From: RGIG3002 sp045546775
GTDB lineage: Bacteria; Bacillota; Clostridia; Lachnospirales; Lachnospiraceae
Length of the DNA: 64,000 nucleotides
Assembly: GCA_045546775.1 (NCBI GenBank)
Contig: JAZQDM010000063.1
Span: 124,001-188,000 of the forward strand
Direction of reading: 5' to 3'
Shown piece after piece: positions 43,373 through 52,515 of this stretch (position 1 is its first letter; each line of letters starts with the position of its first letter). A program made the translations under genes and the position numbers. The notes beneath the pieces are model-generated. The model worked only from the letters and a program-made list of their open reading frames with translations, had not been told where the DNA came from and did not search any database.

Positions 43373-45373
43373 ATGAGTCAACAAAATCATGTGCAGTCCG
43401 ATAAGGACGAATTGGAATTTTACAAAAAAGCGTATGAAGCAGAATTGGAAAAAAATCAGACTTTGGTGACCCGATTGTCTGCTGCGTTGGAAGAAGAACA
43501 GCGTTTGCAAGAGCAGATAGACCGGATTAAGGGTGGGGCGATTTGGAAACTTTCTAAGCCGGTACGTTCTTGTATTCATTTGTTGAAACGGACAAAGGAC
43601 AGACTGTCACGTTATGGAAGTCTAAAAGGAATTGCCCGTAAAATAAAAAGCAAAGGCATCGAAAAGCAGGCAAAAGTGCAACACGGAACGGCTAGTTTCC
43701 CGGACGAACAACAACGAAAAATAGAGGAAGAGACGAAATTCCCAAAGGACATTAAGTTTAGTATTCTCGTACCGCTTTACAACACAGCCGAAATCTTTTT
43801 GCGCGATGTCATCGAATCGGTACAGAGTCAAACTTACAAAAATTGGGAGCTTTGTCTGGCGGACGGTTCGGACGCAGACCATGCCTATGTGGAGGAATTG
43901 TGTCGTTCTTATATGAAAGAAGATTCCCGCATCTGTTACAAAAAGCTGGAGAAAAACGAAGGCATTTCAGGAAATACAAACAGGTGTTATGAAATGGCAA
44001 CGGGCGATTATATCGGTTTGTTTGACCACGATGACATTTTGCATCCAAGTGTGTTATACGAATATATGAAAGCAATATGCGAACAGGGAGCAGATTACAT
44101 TTATTGCGACGAAACGACGTTTCAGGGCAAGAGCATAAACAATATGCTCACGCTTCATTTTAAACCGGATTTTTCTATTGATAATTTGCGTTCAAATAAT
44201 TACATCTGTCATTTTAGCGTATTTGACAGAAAATTGCTGGAGGGAATGGAACTTTTCCGCACGCAGTTTGACGGAAGCCAAGACCATGACATGATTTTGC
44301 GTCTGACCGCGAGAGCAAAAAAAGTGGTGCATGTGCCGAAGCTATTGTATTATTGGCGTTCCCATAAAGAGAGTGTGGCGTCCGGCATCGATGCAAAAAC
44401 ATATGCGATTGATGCGGCAAAAGGAGCCGTTTCGGAGCATCTGTCAACGTGCGGATTTGAAAAATATGAGATTCTAAGTACCAAAGCATTTGCCACCATT
44501 TTTAGAATAAAATACCGACTGTTATCATATCCGAAGATTTCGATTATTATACCAAACAGGAATCATTTAATGGATTTGAAGAGATGTGTATCTTCCATTT
44601 TGGAAAAGAGCACATATGACAATTATGAAATTATTATTGTAGAAAATAACAGCGATGATGCGCAGTTGTTTGCTTACTACGAAGAGCTGAAAAAACAGGA
44701 AAATATCCGTGTCGTTGTATACGAAGGTGAATTCAATTATTCCAAAGTAAATAATTTTGGGGCGGCCAAGGCAACAGGAGAATATCTACTGTTATTAAAT
44801 AACGATACGGAGGTTATTACTATCAACTGGATGGAAGAACTTCTTATGTATGCACAGCGAGAAGACGTTGGTGCAGTTGGCGGCAAATTGTATTATGAAG
44901 ATAATACGATTCAGCATGCGGGCATTGTGCTTGGTTTAGGCGCCCATAGGACTGCCGGCCACACACATTACAAAATTGACAGAAACAATTTCGGCTATAT
45001 GGGAAGACTTTGTTATGCGCAAAACGTGTCCGCCGTGACGGGGGCATGCCTTCTTGTGAAAAAGAGCCTTTACGAAGAAGTGGGCGGTTTGTCGGAACAA
45101 TTTGCTGTGGCGTTGAACGATGTAGACTTTTGTTTAAAACTCAGACAAAAGGGACTGCTCAATGTATTTACGCCGTTTGCTGAGTTGTATCATTATGAGT
45201 CTGCATCCAGAGGCTCCGATGTGCAGGGAGCAAATGCGGCACGTTACGACGCAGAAGCGGAGCTTTTCCGCACAACATGGAAAGAAGTGTTGGAAAAGGG
45301 AGACCCGTATTACAATCCAAACTTCTCACTGGATCACAGTGATTACACACTTCGTTTGGACAGTGCGCAGTAG
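43373..45373 (+). CDS. Large GT2 glycosyltransferase with two complete GT-A modules
   Basis: 666 residues. An N-terminal coiled coil (about 8-45, EELEFYKKAYEAELEKNQ-like) is followed by GT2 module 1 at about 120-350 (FSILVPLYNTAEIFLRDVIE, GLFDHDDILHPSVLYEY, YIYCDETTF) and module 2 at about 385-640 (ISIIIPNRNHLMDLKRCVSS, IIVENNSDDAQ, LLLLNNDTEVITINW, LNDVDFCLKLRQKG). Both metal sites are intact. Two-module GT2 proteins of this type often build the repeating part of rhamnose-rich wall polysaccharides; which sugars are used is not visible. It follows the related gene at 41188 by 28 bp. Confidence 0.9.
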   Translation: MSQQNHVQSDKDELEFYKKAYEAELEKNQTLVTRLSAALEEEQRLQEQIDRIKGGAIWKLSKPVRSCIHLLKRTKDRLSRYGSLKGIARKIKSKGIEKQAKVQHGTASFPDEQQRKIEEETKFPKDIKFSILVPLYNTAEIFLRDVIESVQSQTYKNWELCLADGSDADHAYVEELCRSYMKEDSRICYKKLEKNEGISGNTNRCYEMATGDYIGLFDHDDILHPSVLYEYMKAICEQGADYIYCDETTFQGKSINNMLTLHFKPDFSIDNLRSNNYICHFSVFDRKLLEGMELFRTQFDGSQDHDMILRLTARAKKVVHVPKLLYYWRSHKESVASGIDAKTYAIDAAKGAVSEHLSTCGFEKYEILSTKAFATIFRIKYRLLSYPKISIIIPNRNHLMDLKRCVSSILEKSTYDNYEIIIVENNSDDAQLFAYYEELKKQENIRVVVYEGEFNYSKVNNFGAAKATGEYLLLLNNDTEVITINWMEELLMYAQREDVGAVGGKLYYEDNTIQHAGIVLGLGAHRTAGHTHYKIDRNNFGYMGRLCYAQNVSAVTGACLLVKKSLYEEVGGLSEQFAVALNDVDFCLKLRQKGLLNVFTPFAELYHYESASRGSDVQGANAARYDAEAELFRTTWKEVLEKGDPYYNPNFSLDHSDYTLRLDSAQ

Positions 45374-45417
45374 TATATCCGAAAAATAGTGCTTACCGGT
45401 GCACATATTCCCGCTTC

Positions 45418-45446
45418 TTGTGGGAAGCGCAAAACTGTGGTAAAAT
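45418..45446 (+). promoter_or_regulatory. Sigma-A promoter of the phosphohexomutase gene
   Basis: TTGTGG (45418-45423), 17-bp spacer, TAAAAT (45441-45446) with TGG just upstream of it (extended -10). A small hairpin TTCCCGC...GTGGGAA overlaps the -35 region. Confidence 0.6.
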
Positions 45447-45514
45447 ACCGATATTGAATTTAAGAAAGAAAAAGGGGCATACCTTGATAAAAAATGCTCT
45501 GGAATGGAGAAAAG

Positions 45515-47236
45515 ATGGGATATTTGGAACAATTTGAATTTTGGTTGAACGATGAGTATTTTGATGAAGATACAAAAAAAGAACTGCTTTCCATCCGCAA
45601 TGACGAAAAGGAAGTGGAAGACCGTTTTTATAAAGAGTTGGATTTTGGAACCGGTGGATTACGTGGTGTAATCGGTGCCGGAACGAATCGTATGAATGTA
45701 TACACGGTTCGCAAAGCCTCCCAAGGTTTGGCAAATTATATTTTGCAACAAGGCGGCGAGGACAAGGGAGTTGCCATTGCCTATGACTCCAGAAATATGT
45801 CACCGGAATTTGCAGATGAGACTGCTCTTTGTATGGCAGCAAACGGAATTAAGGCATACGTATTTGATGCGTTGCGCCCTACGCCGGAATTGTCCTTTGC
45901 GTTAAGAAAACTCGGATGTATTGCAGGCGTGGTGATTACAGCAAGTCATAATCCGCCGGAATACAACGGTTACAAAGTATATTGGGAAGACGGCGCGCAA
46001 ATTACTGCCCCAAAAGACAAAGAAATTATCGCAGAAGTTAAAAAAGTGACAGATTATCATACAGTAAAGAGCATGGACATGGCACAAGCTATGCAGGATG
46101 GACTTTACAACGTCATCGGCAAAGAGATGGATGATGCGTATATGGAAGAATTGAAAAAACAAATCATTCATCCGGAAATCATCCAAGAAGTGGCAAACGA
46201 TATTTCTATCGTTTACACACCGCTTCACGGAACCGGCAATATACCGGCACGCCGTATTCTTTCTGAGCTTGGTTTTAAAAATGTGTACGTTGTACCGGAG
46301 CAGGAACTTCCGGATGCAAAATTTTCCACGGTAGCATATCCGAATCCGGAGGATCCGAAAGCGTTTGAACTTGCTTTAAAACTTGCAAAGGAAAAAGATG
46401 CAGATATCGTTCTTGCAACAGACCCGGATGCAGACCGTCTCGGAGTATATGCAAAAGATACAAAGACCGGGGAATACGTTTCATTTACCGGTAATATGTC
46501 CGGTATGCTCATTGCGGAATACATTTTGAGAGAGCGTACCGCGAATGGAACAATGCCGGAAAATCCCGCACTTGTGTCTACTATCGTAACAACCAACATG
46601 ACACAGCCGCTTACGGCAGACTATAACGTACGCCTGATTGAAGTATTGACGGGATTTAAGTTTATCGGGGAGCAGATTAAGTTTTTCGAGCAGACAGGCA
46701 GCAACCACTATGTGTTTGGTTTGGAAGAAAGTTATGGATGTCTTGCCGGAACACATTCCCGTGATAAAGATGCTATCGTAGCTGTTATGATGTTGTGCGA
46801 AGTGGCGGCGTGGTGCAAAAAGAATGGCATTACCCTTTGGGATCAGATGCTTCACATTTATGAAAAATACGGTTACTTTAAGGAAGATTTATATACAATC
46901 ACATTAAAAGGAATTGACGGTTCCAAGCAGATTGCTGCGATTATGGACAAACTCAGAAACGAGCCGCCAAAAGCGTTTGGAGCGTTACAAGTTTTGGAAG
47001 TGCGGGATTATGACTGCGGCGTAATTACCAATCTGGCTTCCGGTCAGACAAGACCGACCGGTCTTCCAAAATCTAACGTGTTGTACTTTGACCTTACAAA
47101 CGATTCCTGGTGTTGCGCACGTCCTTCCGGTACAGAACCCAAAATTAAGTTCTACATGGGCGTAAAGGGGACAAGCCTTGCGGATGCGCAGGAAAAATTA
47201 AATCAACTCACTGCAGAATTAAAAGCAGTCATATAA
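45515..47236 (+). CDS. Phosphoglucomutase/phosphomannomutase
   Basis: 573 residues, the PGM2-like long form of the alpha-D-phosphohexomutase family. The catalytic Ser is in VVITASHNPPEYNGYKVYW, the metal site in LATDPDADRLGV, the sugar-binding loop in FGLEESYGCLAG, and the phosphate-binding loop in ARPSGTEPKIKF. It interconverts glucose-6- and glucose-1-phosphate, feeding RfbA and UDP-glucose synthesis. ATG 45515 follows TGGAGAAAAG; ATG 45494 is also in frame. It has its own promoter and terminator, so it can be expressed apart from the polysaccharide genes. Confidence 0.94.
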   Translation: MGYLEQFEFWLNDEYFDEDTKKELLSIRNDEKEVEDRFYKELDFGTGGLRGVIGAGTNRMNVYTVRKASQGLANYILQQGGEDKGVAIAYDSRNMSPEFADETALCMAANGIKAYVFDALRPTPELSFALRKLGCIAGVVITASHNPPEYNGYKVYWEDGAQITAPKDKEIIAEVKKVTDYHTVKSMDMAQAMQDGLYNVIGKEMDDAYMEELKKQIIHPEIIQEVANDISIVYTPLHGTGNIPARRILSELGFKNVYVVPEQELPDAKFSTVAYPNPEDPKAFELALKLAKEKDADIVLATDPDADRLGVYAKDTKTGEYVSFTGNMSGMLIAEYILRERTANGTMPENPALVSTIVTTNMTQPLTADYNVRLIEVLTGFKFIGEQIKFFEQTGSNHYVFGLEESYGCLAGTHSRDKDAIVAVMMLCEVAAWCKKNGITLWDQMLHIYEKYGYFKEDLYTITLKGIDGSKQIAAIMDKLRNEPPKAFGALQVLEVRDYDCGVITNLASGQTRPTGLPKSNVLYFDLTNDSWCCARPSGTEPKIKFYMGVKGTSLADAQEKLNQLTAELKAVI

Positions 47237-47281
47237 CTATGACGGCGTACAAGTAGTACGGCTTAGCGGACTGCAAAAAAG

Positions 47282-47306
47282 GCTGTCGCCATGTGCGGCA
47301 GCTTTT
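47282..47306 (+). terminator. Rho-independent terminator of the phosphohexomutase gene
   Basis: GCTGTCGC and GCGGCAGC pair (one T-G pair) around CATGT, with six A before and TTTT after. Confidence 0.7.
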
Positions 47307-47351
47307 CGAATAAAACGGTTGTTACAACTGTGACAGAGATGGAGAAGAAAA

Positions 47352-48722
47352 GTGGCTTTTTTTCAAATGGCAAACATAAAAAAAACCATATATTATTTGA
47401 AGCGTAACGGAATACGTAATACGTTTTATGCCGTGTTGGAGCGTCTGGAGGAAAAAGGCGCGCCGTACCAATATATAATGCCGGACGAGGAAACAAAAAG
47501 AAAACAATGTCTGGAAAGCTTTGAATTTGCCCCTAAGTTTAGCATTTTGGTGCCGGCTTATGAGACAAAAGAGTGCTATTTGCGTGCACTTGTAGATTCT
47601 GTGCTGGCACAGACTTATAAAAACTTCGAATTGATTATTGCAGACGCCGGAAAAAGCAATGTGGTGGAGCAGGTTATAACAACTTATGCAGACAACCGCA
47701 TTGTATACAAAAGGCTGGCACAAAACGGAGGTATTTCTGAAAATACAAATCAGGCAATGCAGGTGGCAACCGGCGATTATATCGGGCTGCTGGACCACGA
47801 TGATTTTTTGACGCCGGATGCCTTATATGAGATGGCAAAAGCGATTGAACTTGGAAAAAAGGAAGGAATGGAGCCTGCGATGCTTTATTCCGATGAAGAT
47901 AAATGTGACGGAGATGCGTTGCGGTATTTTGAACCGCACAAAAAATATGATTTTAACATGGACTTGTTGTTATCCAACAACTATGTGTGCCATTTTCTTG
48001 TGATGAAAGCTGCGCTTATGAAAAAGCTTTCGTTTCGTAAAGAATATGACGGTGCGCAGGATTATGATATTACACTTCGCGCGGTGGAAATGTTGTATGC
48101 GGAATACGGTTATGCGGCTTTGGGCGGCCAATGTATCGTCCATATTCCGAAAATATTGTACCACTGGAGATGTCACGAAGATTCTACGGCTGCAAATCCG
48201 GAAAGCAAGCGCTATGCGTATGAGGCAGGAAAGCGAGCGGTAAGTGATTTTTTGAACCGGCTTGGTTGGAGTGCAAAAGTGACAGACAGTGCCCATCTTG
48301 GCTTTTATCATGTCAAAGAGCAACGCGTTTTTGAACAGATGGGGAAAGTGGCGGCAGTCGGCGGAAAGCTGCTTGATAAAAAAAGACGAATCGCAGGCGG
48401 TCCTATGGTGGATGGCAAACGGCTTTTTGTGGGATTAAAACAGCAATACAGTGGATATATGCACCGGGCAGTTTTGCGTCAGACGGTGCAATGCCTTGAT
48501 TTGAGATGTATTCGGGTGAATCCAAAGTTTCATTCAGATTTTGAAAAAATTACCGGTTTGAAATATGAAGAAAATCCGAAAGATAATATGTTTTTTAGGG
48601 AAAAATATGAGTTAACCGAAGATGAATGGCAGCAGAAAAGCAGCGCATTTTGTAAATTTGTTTGCCATAGTGCATATCGGCTTGTATTTTTGCCGGATAT
48701 GCAATACCGTCTGCGCAAATAA
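47352..48722 (+). CDS. GT2 glycosyltransferase with a complete first module and a shortened second module
   Basis: 456 residues. Module 1, about residues 55-290, is complete: FSILVPAYETKECYLRALVD, IIADAGKSNVVEQ, GLLDHDDFLTPDALYEM and YSDEDKCDGD. It is close to module 1 of the 43373 protein. After YHVKEQRVFEQMG the sequence jumps to KVAAVGGKLLDKKRRIAGGP, which matches the second half of module 2 in 41188 and 43373. The nucleotide-binding half, about 90-100 residues, is missing without a frameshift. GTG 47352 after GGAGAAGAAAA is the likely start; ATG 47367 is an alternative. Module 1 should still be active. Confidence 0.88.
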   Translation: MAFFQMANIKKTIYYLKRNGIRNTFYAVLERLEEKGAPYQYIMPDEETKRKQCLESFEFAPKFSILVPAYETKECYLRALVDSVLAQTYKNFELIIADAGKSNVVEQVITTYADNRIVYKRLAQNGGISENTNQAMQVATGDYIGLLDHDDFLTPDALYEMAKAIELGKKEGMEPAMLYSDEDKCDGDALRYFEPHKKYDFNMDLLLSNNYVCHFLVMKAALMKKLSFRKEYDGAQDYDITLRAVEMLYAEYGYAALGGQCIVHIPKILYHWRCHEDSTAANPESKRYAYEAGKRAVSDFLNRLGWSAKVTDSAHLGFYHVKEQRVFEQMGKVAAVGGKLLDKKRRIAGGPMVDGKRLFVGLKQQYSGYMHRAVLRQTVQCLDLRCIRVNPKFHSDFEKITGLKYEENPKDNMFFREKYELTEDEWQQKSSAFCKFVCHSAYRLVFLPDMQYRLRK

Positions 48723-48768
48723 TTAGATTTTGCAAAAAAAGACGGTAGCTGACGAGGTTATGCAAATT

Positions 48769-49746
48769 ATGAAAAAAACGACAGTAGTCATACCCAACTG
48801 GAACGGAAAACAATATTTGAAAGAATGTCTGGATTCCCTTCTTAGCCAGGAAAATACAAAATTGCATATTATAATAGTGGATAACGGTTCGACGGACGGC
48901 AGTGTTGCTTTTTTGGAGGAACACTATCCGATGGTGGAAGTGATTGCGTTTTCACAAAATTTAGGATTTTGTAAAGCGGTGAATGCAGGCATTCAGGCGG
49001 CGGGGACTGAGTACGTCTTTTTGCTTAACAACGACACAACGGTAGACAAGCATTGTGTTGCAAGTCTGGAAACTGCTATAGAAAAGAATAGTAAAATATT
49101 TTCTGTAGGGGCCAAAATGCTTTCCATGCAAAATCCGGAAATCATCGACGATGCGGGGGATTATTATTGTGCCTTGGGTTGGGCGTATGCAACCGGAAAA
49201 GGAAAAAAAGACTGTGAAAAGTATTCCAAACCGAAAAAAATTTTTGCAGCCTGTGCCGGAGCGGCCCTTTATCGAAAAGAAATATTTGACAGCATAGGAC
49301 TGTTTGACGAAAATCATTTTGCCTATCTGGAAGATATTGACGTGGGCTTCAGAGCGCGTATTTACGGCTATTTTAACGTGTTTGAGCCGGCTGCACTGGT
49401 GTATCATGCAGGCAGTGCAACGAGTGGTTCAAAATATAATGAATTTAAAATAAACTTTTCTTCCCGCAATAGTATCTATATTATTAGGAAAAACATTCCG
49501 CTTGTGGGCAGACTTATAAATCTTCCGTTTTTTGTCATCGGATTTTTTGTGAAAGTGCTGTTTTTCCTGAAAAAAGGATATGCACAAGTGTATATCAAAG
49601 GACTGTTTGCAGGACTGAAGCTTAGCGTCACAAGAGAGGGACGGTCGAAAAAAGTAGTATTTCGATGGAAACATTTCGGAAACTATTGCCGCATTCAACT
49701 GGAATTGTGGGCAAATATTTTCCGAAGATTCGTAAATGGTGGCTGA
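48769..49746 (+). CDS. GT2 glycosyltransferase (rhamnosyltransferase-like)
   Basis: 325 residues from ATG 48769. TVVIPNWNGKQYLKECLDSL, IIVDNGSTDGSV, FLLNNDTTVDKH (metal site) and AYLEDIDVGFRARIYGYFNV are typical of WbbL/RfbF-type GT2 enzymes. The C-terminal part has one or two hydrophobic stretches (LINLPFFVIGFFVKVLFFLK) that may attach it to the membrane. GACGAGG lies 11 bases before ATG 48769; TTG 48730 and ATG 48760 are in frame. It probably adds a deoxysugar early in chain assembly, next to the initiating enzyme encoded downstream. Confidence 0.88.
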   Translation: MKKTTVVIPNWNGKQYLKECLDSLLSQENTKLHIIIVDNGSTDGSVAFLEEHYPMVEVIAFSQNLGFCKAVNAGIQAAGTEYVFLLNNDTTVDKHCVASLETAIEKNSKIFSVGAKMLSMQNPEIIDDAGDYYCALGWAYATGKGKKDCEKYSKPKKIFAACAGAALYRKEIFDSIGLFDENHFAYLEDIDVGFRARIYGYFNVFEPAALVYHAGSATSGSKYNEFKINFSSRNSIYIIRKNIPLVGRLINLPFFVIGFFVKVLFFLKKGYAQVYIKGLFAGLKLSVTREGRSKKVVFRWKHFGNYCRIQLELWANIFRRFVNGG

Positions 49747-49774
49747 TGATAACTATAGTTTATATAAATTTTGG

Positions 49775-49803
49775 TTGTACTTTTATGTAGATTATTGTAG
49801 AAT
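49775..49803 (+). promoter_or_regulatory. Sigma-A promoter before the initiating phosphotransferase
   Basis: TTGTAC (49775-49780), 17-bp spacer, TAGAAT (49798-49803), 25 bp before the start codon. Confidence 0.65.
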
Positions 49804-49827
49804 ATCTTCGGGTATGGAGAAAACGAT

Positions 49828-51243
49828 ATGATTAAAGATAATCAGAAAATTTTCAATAGATTACACGTACTTGTGGATGCTATCATTGTAGCAGGTTCCT
49901 ATATGTTGGCATGGTATATTCATTTTGCCAGCATTTTCACCGGTTTGTTTGTAAAACCGGGCGAAGGCTACTTGGGAATGGAACGGTATTTTGAAGCGAT
50001 GTGGTACCTCGTTCCGGGCTATCTTATTTTGTATTATGCATTCAACATGTACCGTCCGAAACGAACAACCGGAAGACAGTTTGAGATACTCAATATTATC
50101 AAGGCGAATATTGTCGGATTTATTTGTTTCATCGGAACATTGTATTTGTTCAAAGAGCAGGATTTTTCCCGTTCTATGATTGTGATGTTCTCGGTGCTCA
50201 ATATTGTTTTGACGGCAGTATCCAGACTTGTTATCAGAAAGTTGTTGCGTTTGATGCGCAAAAAAGGGTATAATTTAAAACATATTTTGCTGGTGGGATA
50301 TTCCCGGGCAGCAGAAGGGTATATCGACCGCATTGTCGGTAATCCGCAGTGGGGATATCATATTTGCGGCGTGCTGGATGACAGAGTGCCAAGCGGTACC
50401 TTGTACAAAGGTGTGAAAGTGCTTGGTCGTATCGACAATCTGGAGATTATCTTGCCGGAAAACAAGTTGGATGAAATTGCAATTACGCTGGCTTTGGAAG
50501 ATTATGACAGACTGGAAGAGCTTGTGTCCATGTGTGAAAAATCCGGTGTTCATACGAAGTTTATTCCGGATTATAACAGCCTCATACCAAGCAGACCGTA
50601 TACCGAAGATTTGAACGGACTTCCGGTTATTAACATCCGTTATGTGCCGTTGACCAACACATTAAATATTGTGGCAAAAAGATTGGTTGATATTGTTGGT
50701 TCCCTTGTTGGAATCATACTGGCATCGCCTATCATGCTTATTTCGGCGATTGCGATTAAGTGTTCCAGTCCGGGGCCTGTTATTTTCAAACAGGAGCGTG
50801 TAGGACTGCACAACAAGCCGTTTCAAATGTACAAATTCCGCACCATGCGTCTGCAGGTAGAAGCAGAGGAGAAAAAGGCATGGACGGTAAAAGATGACCC
50901 GAGAGTTACAAAAGTCGGAAAGATATTAAGAAAGACAAGTTTGGACGAACTTCCGCAGTTGTTTAATATTTTTATCGGAAATATGAGTCTTGTAGGGCCA
51001 AGACCGGAAAGACCTCATTTTGTGGAACGGTTTAAGGAAGAAATTCCGCGCTACATGATTAAACATCAGGTGCGTCCGGGACTGACAGGATGGGCTCAAA
51101 TTAACGGGTATCGGGGCGATACTTCGATCCGTAAACGAATTGATTATGATATTTATTATATTGAAAATTGGACCATGTCTTTGGATATCAAGATTATGTT
51201 CTTAACAATTTTCAAAGGATTTATTAATAAAAACGCGTACTAG
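49828..51243 (+). CDS. Polyprenyl glycosylphosphotransferase, initiating enzyme (WbaP/CpsE type)
   Basis: 471 residues. Four N-terminal membrane helices, a CoA-binding-like cytoplasmic domain (NLKHILLVGYSRAAEGYIDR), a further helix at about 285-305, and the catalytic sugar-transferase domain: KRLVDIVGSLVGIILASPIM, QERVGLHNKPFQMYKFRTM, KTSLDELPQLFNIFIGNMSL followed by VGPRPERP, and VRPGLTGWAQINGYRG. It transfers a sugar-1-phosphate from a UDP-sugar to undecaprenyl phosphate and so starts chain synthesis. The LCP gene follows 27 bp downstream in what appears to be one operon. Confidence 0.96.
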   Translation: MIKDNQKIFNRLHVLVDAIIVAGSYMLAWYIHFASIFTGLFVKPGEGYLGMERYFEAMWYLVPGYLILYYAFNMYRPKRTTGRQFEILNIIKANIVGFICFIGTLYLFKEQDFSRSMIVMFSVLNIVLTAVSRLVIRKLLRLMRKKGYNLKHILLVGYSRAAEGYIDRIVGNPQWGYHICGVLDDRVPSGTLYKGVKVLGRIDNLEIILPENKLDEIAITLALEDYDRLEELVSMCEKSGVHTKFIPDYNSLIPSRPYTEDLNGLPVINIRYVPLTNTLNIVAKRLVDIVGSLVGIILASPIMLISAIAIKCSSPGPVIFKQERVGLHNKPFQMYKFRTMRLQVEAEEKKAWTVKDDPRVTKVGKILRKTSLDELPQLFNIFIGNMSLVGPRPERPHFVERFKEEIPRYMIKHQVRPGLTGWAQINGYRGDTSIRKRIDYDIYYIENWTMSLDIKIMFLTIFKGFINKNAY

Positions 51244-51270
51244 TGATATACAAAATTAAGGAGAAGAAAA

Positions 51271-52398
51271 ATGGCAGCAGAAACAAGAGGGCAGAGAAAT
51301 ACAGGGGCAAGAAGACCAAATCCGAACGCAGGAGGAAACGGTCGCGTGAATGCGCGACAGAAGGCGCAAAAAAAGAAAAGAAAGATTATTATTTTTGCGG
51401 CTGAAATTATTGTGCTTTTAGTTGCACTTATCGTTTTGTGGGGTGTCCTTAAAGGCGGTGAAGTACAACGTGTTGAGTTAAAAGAAAGTGAAATTATCAT
51501 CAACGAAAACGTAAAAGACAACGAGACGTTGGAAGGTTATCGAAACGTAGCCTTGTTTGGTGTTGACTCTACGGTGGGTGATTTGAAGAAAAATACACGT
51601 ACAGACTCCATTATGATTGCATCCATCAATCAGGCGACCGGAGAAGTGAAAATTGTTTCTTTGTACCGTGATACGTACTTGAACTTGAGTAATGACACAT
51701 ATACAAAATGTAATGCGGCTTACGCAAAGGGCGGTCCGGAAATGGCAATCAACATGCTGAACATGAACCTTGACCTTAACATTACAGACTTTGTTACAGT
51801 TGGTTTTGCAGGATTAAAAGATACGATTGACGCACTTGGTGGTGTATATATTGATGTAGATGAATCCGAAATCGTACATCTTAACAACTACCAGTATTGT
51901 ATGGCGGAAGATTTGAAATGTTCTTATGAAGAAGTGACAGAGCCGGGATATCAGTTACTTGACGGTCTTCAGGCGACGGCATATTGTCGTATCCGTTATA
52001 CGGCAGGAAGCGATTTTAAACGTGCAGAACGTCAGCGTGAAGTATTGCAGGCTGTTGCAGAAGTTGCACAGAAAGCAGATGTTTCTTCTTTGACATCGAT
52101 TGCAAACAACGTATTTGGTGAAGTGTATACTTCTCTTAGTCTTTCTGAAATCGTAGACCTTCTTGGAGATATATCCAAGTACAAAATCGTTGCAACAGAC
52201 GGTTTCCCGAGAGAGGAATTAAGAACAACAGGAAATATTGGTTCAGACGGTAACTGTATTGTGCCGATTTCCCTCACAGATAACGTTGTATGGTTGCATG
52301 AATTCTTATTTAATGATACGGATTATATAGTATCTCCGGATGTACAAAGTTACAGTGATAAGATTCATAGTGATACGGCAGGATATTTACAACAATAA
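51271..52398 (+). CDS. LytR-CpsA-Psr (LCP) family wall-polymer ligase
   Basis: 375 residues. A basic N-terminus (about 35 residues rich in Arg and Lys), one membrane helix (IIIFAAEIIVLLVALIVLWG) and an extracellular LCP domain: LFGVDSTVGDLKKNTRTDSI, SLYRDTYLNL, GLQATAYCRIRYTAGSDFKR followed by AERQREVL with the conserved Arg and Asp residues that bind the polyprenyl pyrophosphate. LCP enzymes move finished glycans from lipid carrier to peptidoglycan. Its place behind the initiating transferase and the ABC-exported chain genes fits that. Confidence 0.95.
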   Translation: MAAETRGQRNTGARRPNPNAGGNGRVNARQKAQKKKRKIIIFAAEIIVLLVALIVLWGVLKGGEVQRVELKESEIIINENVKDNETLEGYRNVALFGVDSTVGDLKKNTRTDSIMIASINQATGEVKIVSLYRDTYLNLSNDTYTKCNAAYAKGGPEMAINMLNMNLDLNITDFVTVGFAGLKDTIDALGGVYIDVDESEIVHLNNYQYCMAEDLKCSYEEVTEPGYQLLDGLQATAYCRIRYTAGSDFKRAERQREVLQAVAEVAQKADVSSLTSIANNVFGEVYTSLSLSEIVDLLGDISKYKIVATDGFPREELRTTGNIGSDGNCIVPISLTDNVVWLHEFLFNDTDYIVSPDVQSYSDKIHSDTAGYLQQ

Positions 52399-52432
52399 AT
52401 CAGAACAATGCGGAGCAATCCGGAAGATATAT

Positions 52433-52458
52433 AAAGGGAACTGTAACAGGTTCCCTTT
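52433..52458 (+). other. Intergenic hairpin after the LCP gene
   Basis: AAAGGGAAC and GTTCCCTTT pair perfectly around TGTAACAG. Only three T follow, so it is a weak terminator or an mRNA-end hairpin. It resembles the hairpin at 33926-33950 in lacking a T-run. Confidence 0.55.
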
Positions 52459-52515
52459 ATGTTGGTTAAAGGGAGATTCTTTCTTTGACAAAAGGCAGTG
52501 AGAACGGAGAACAAC

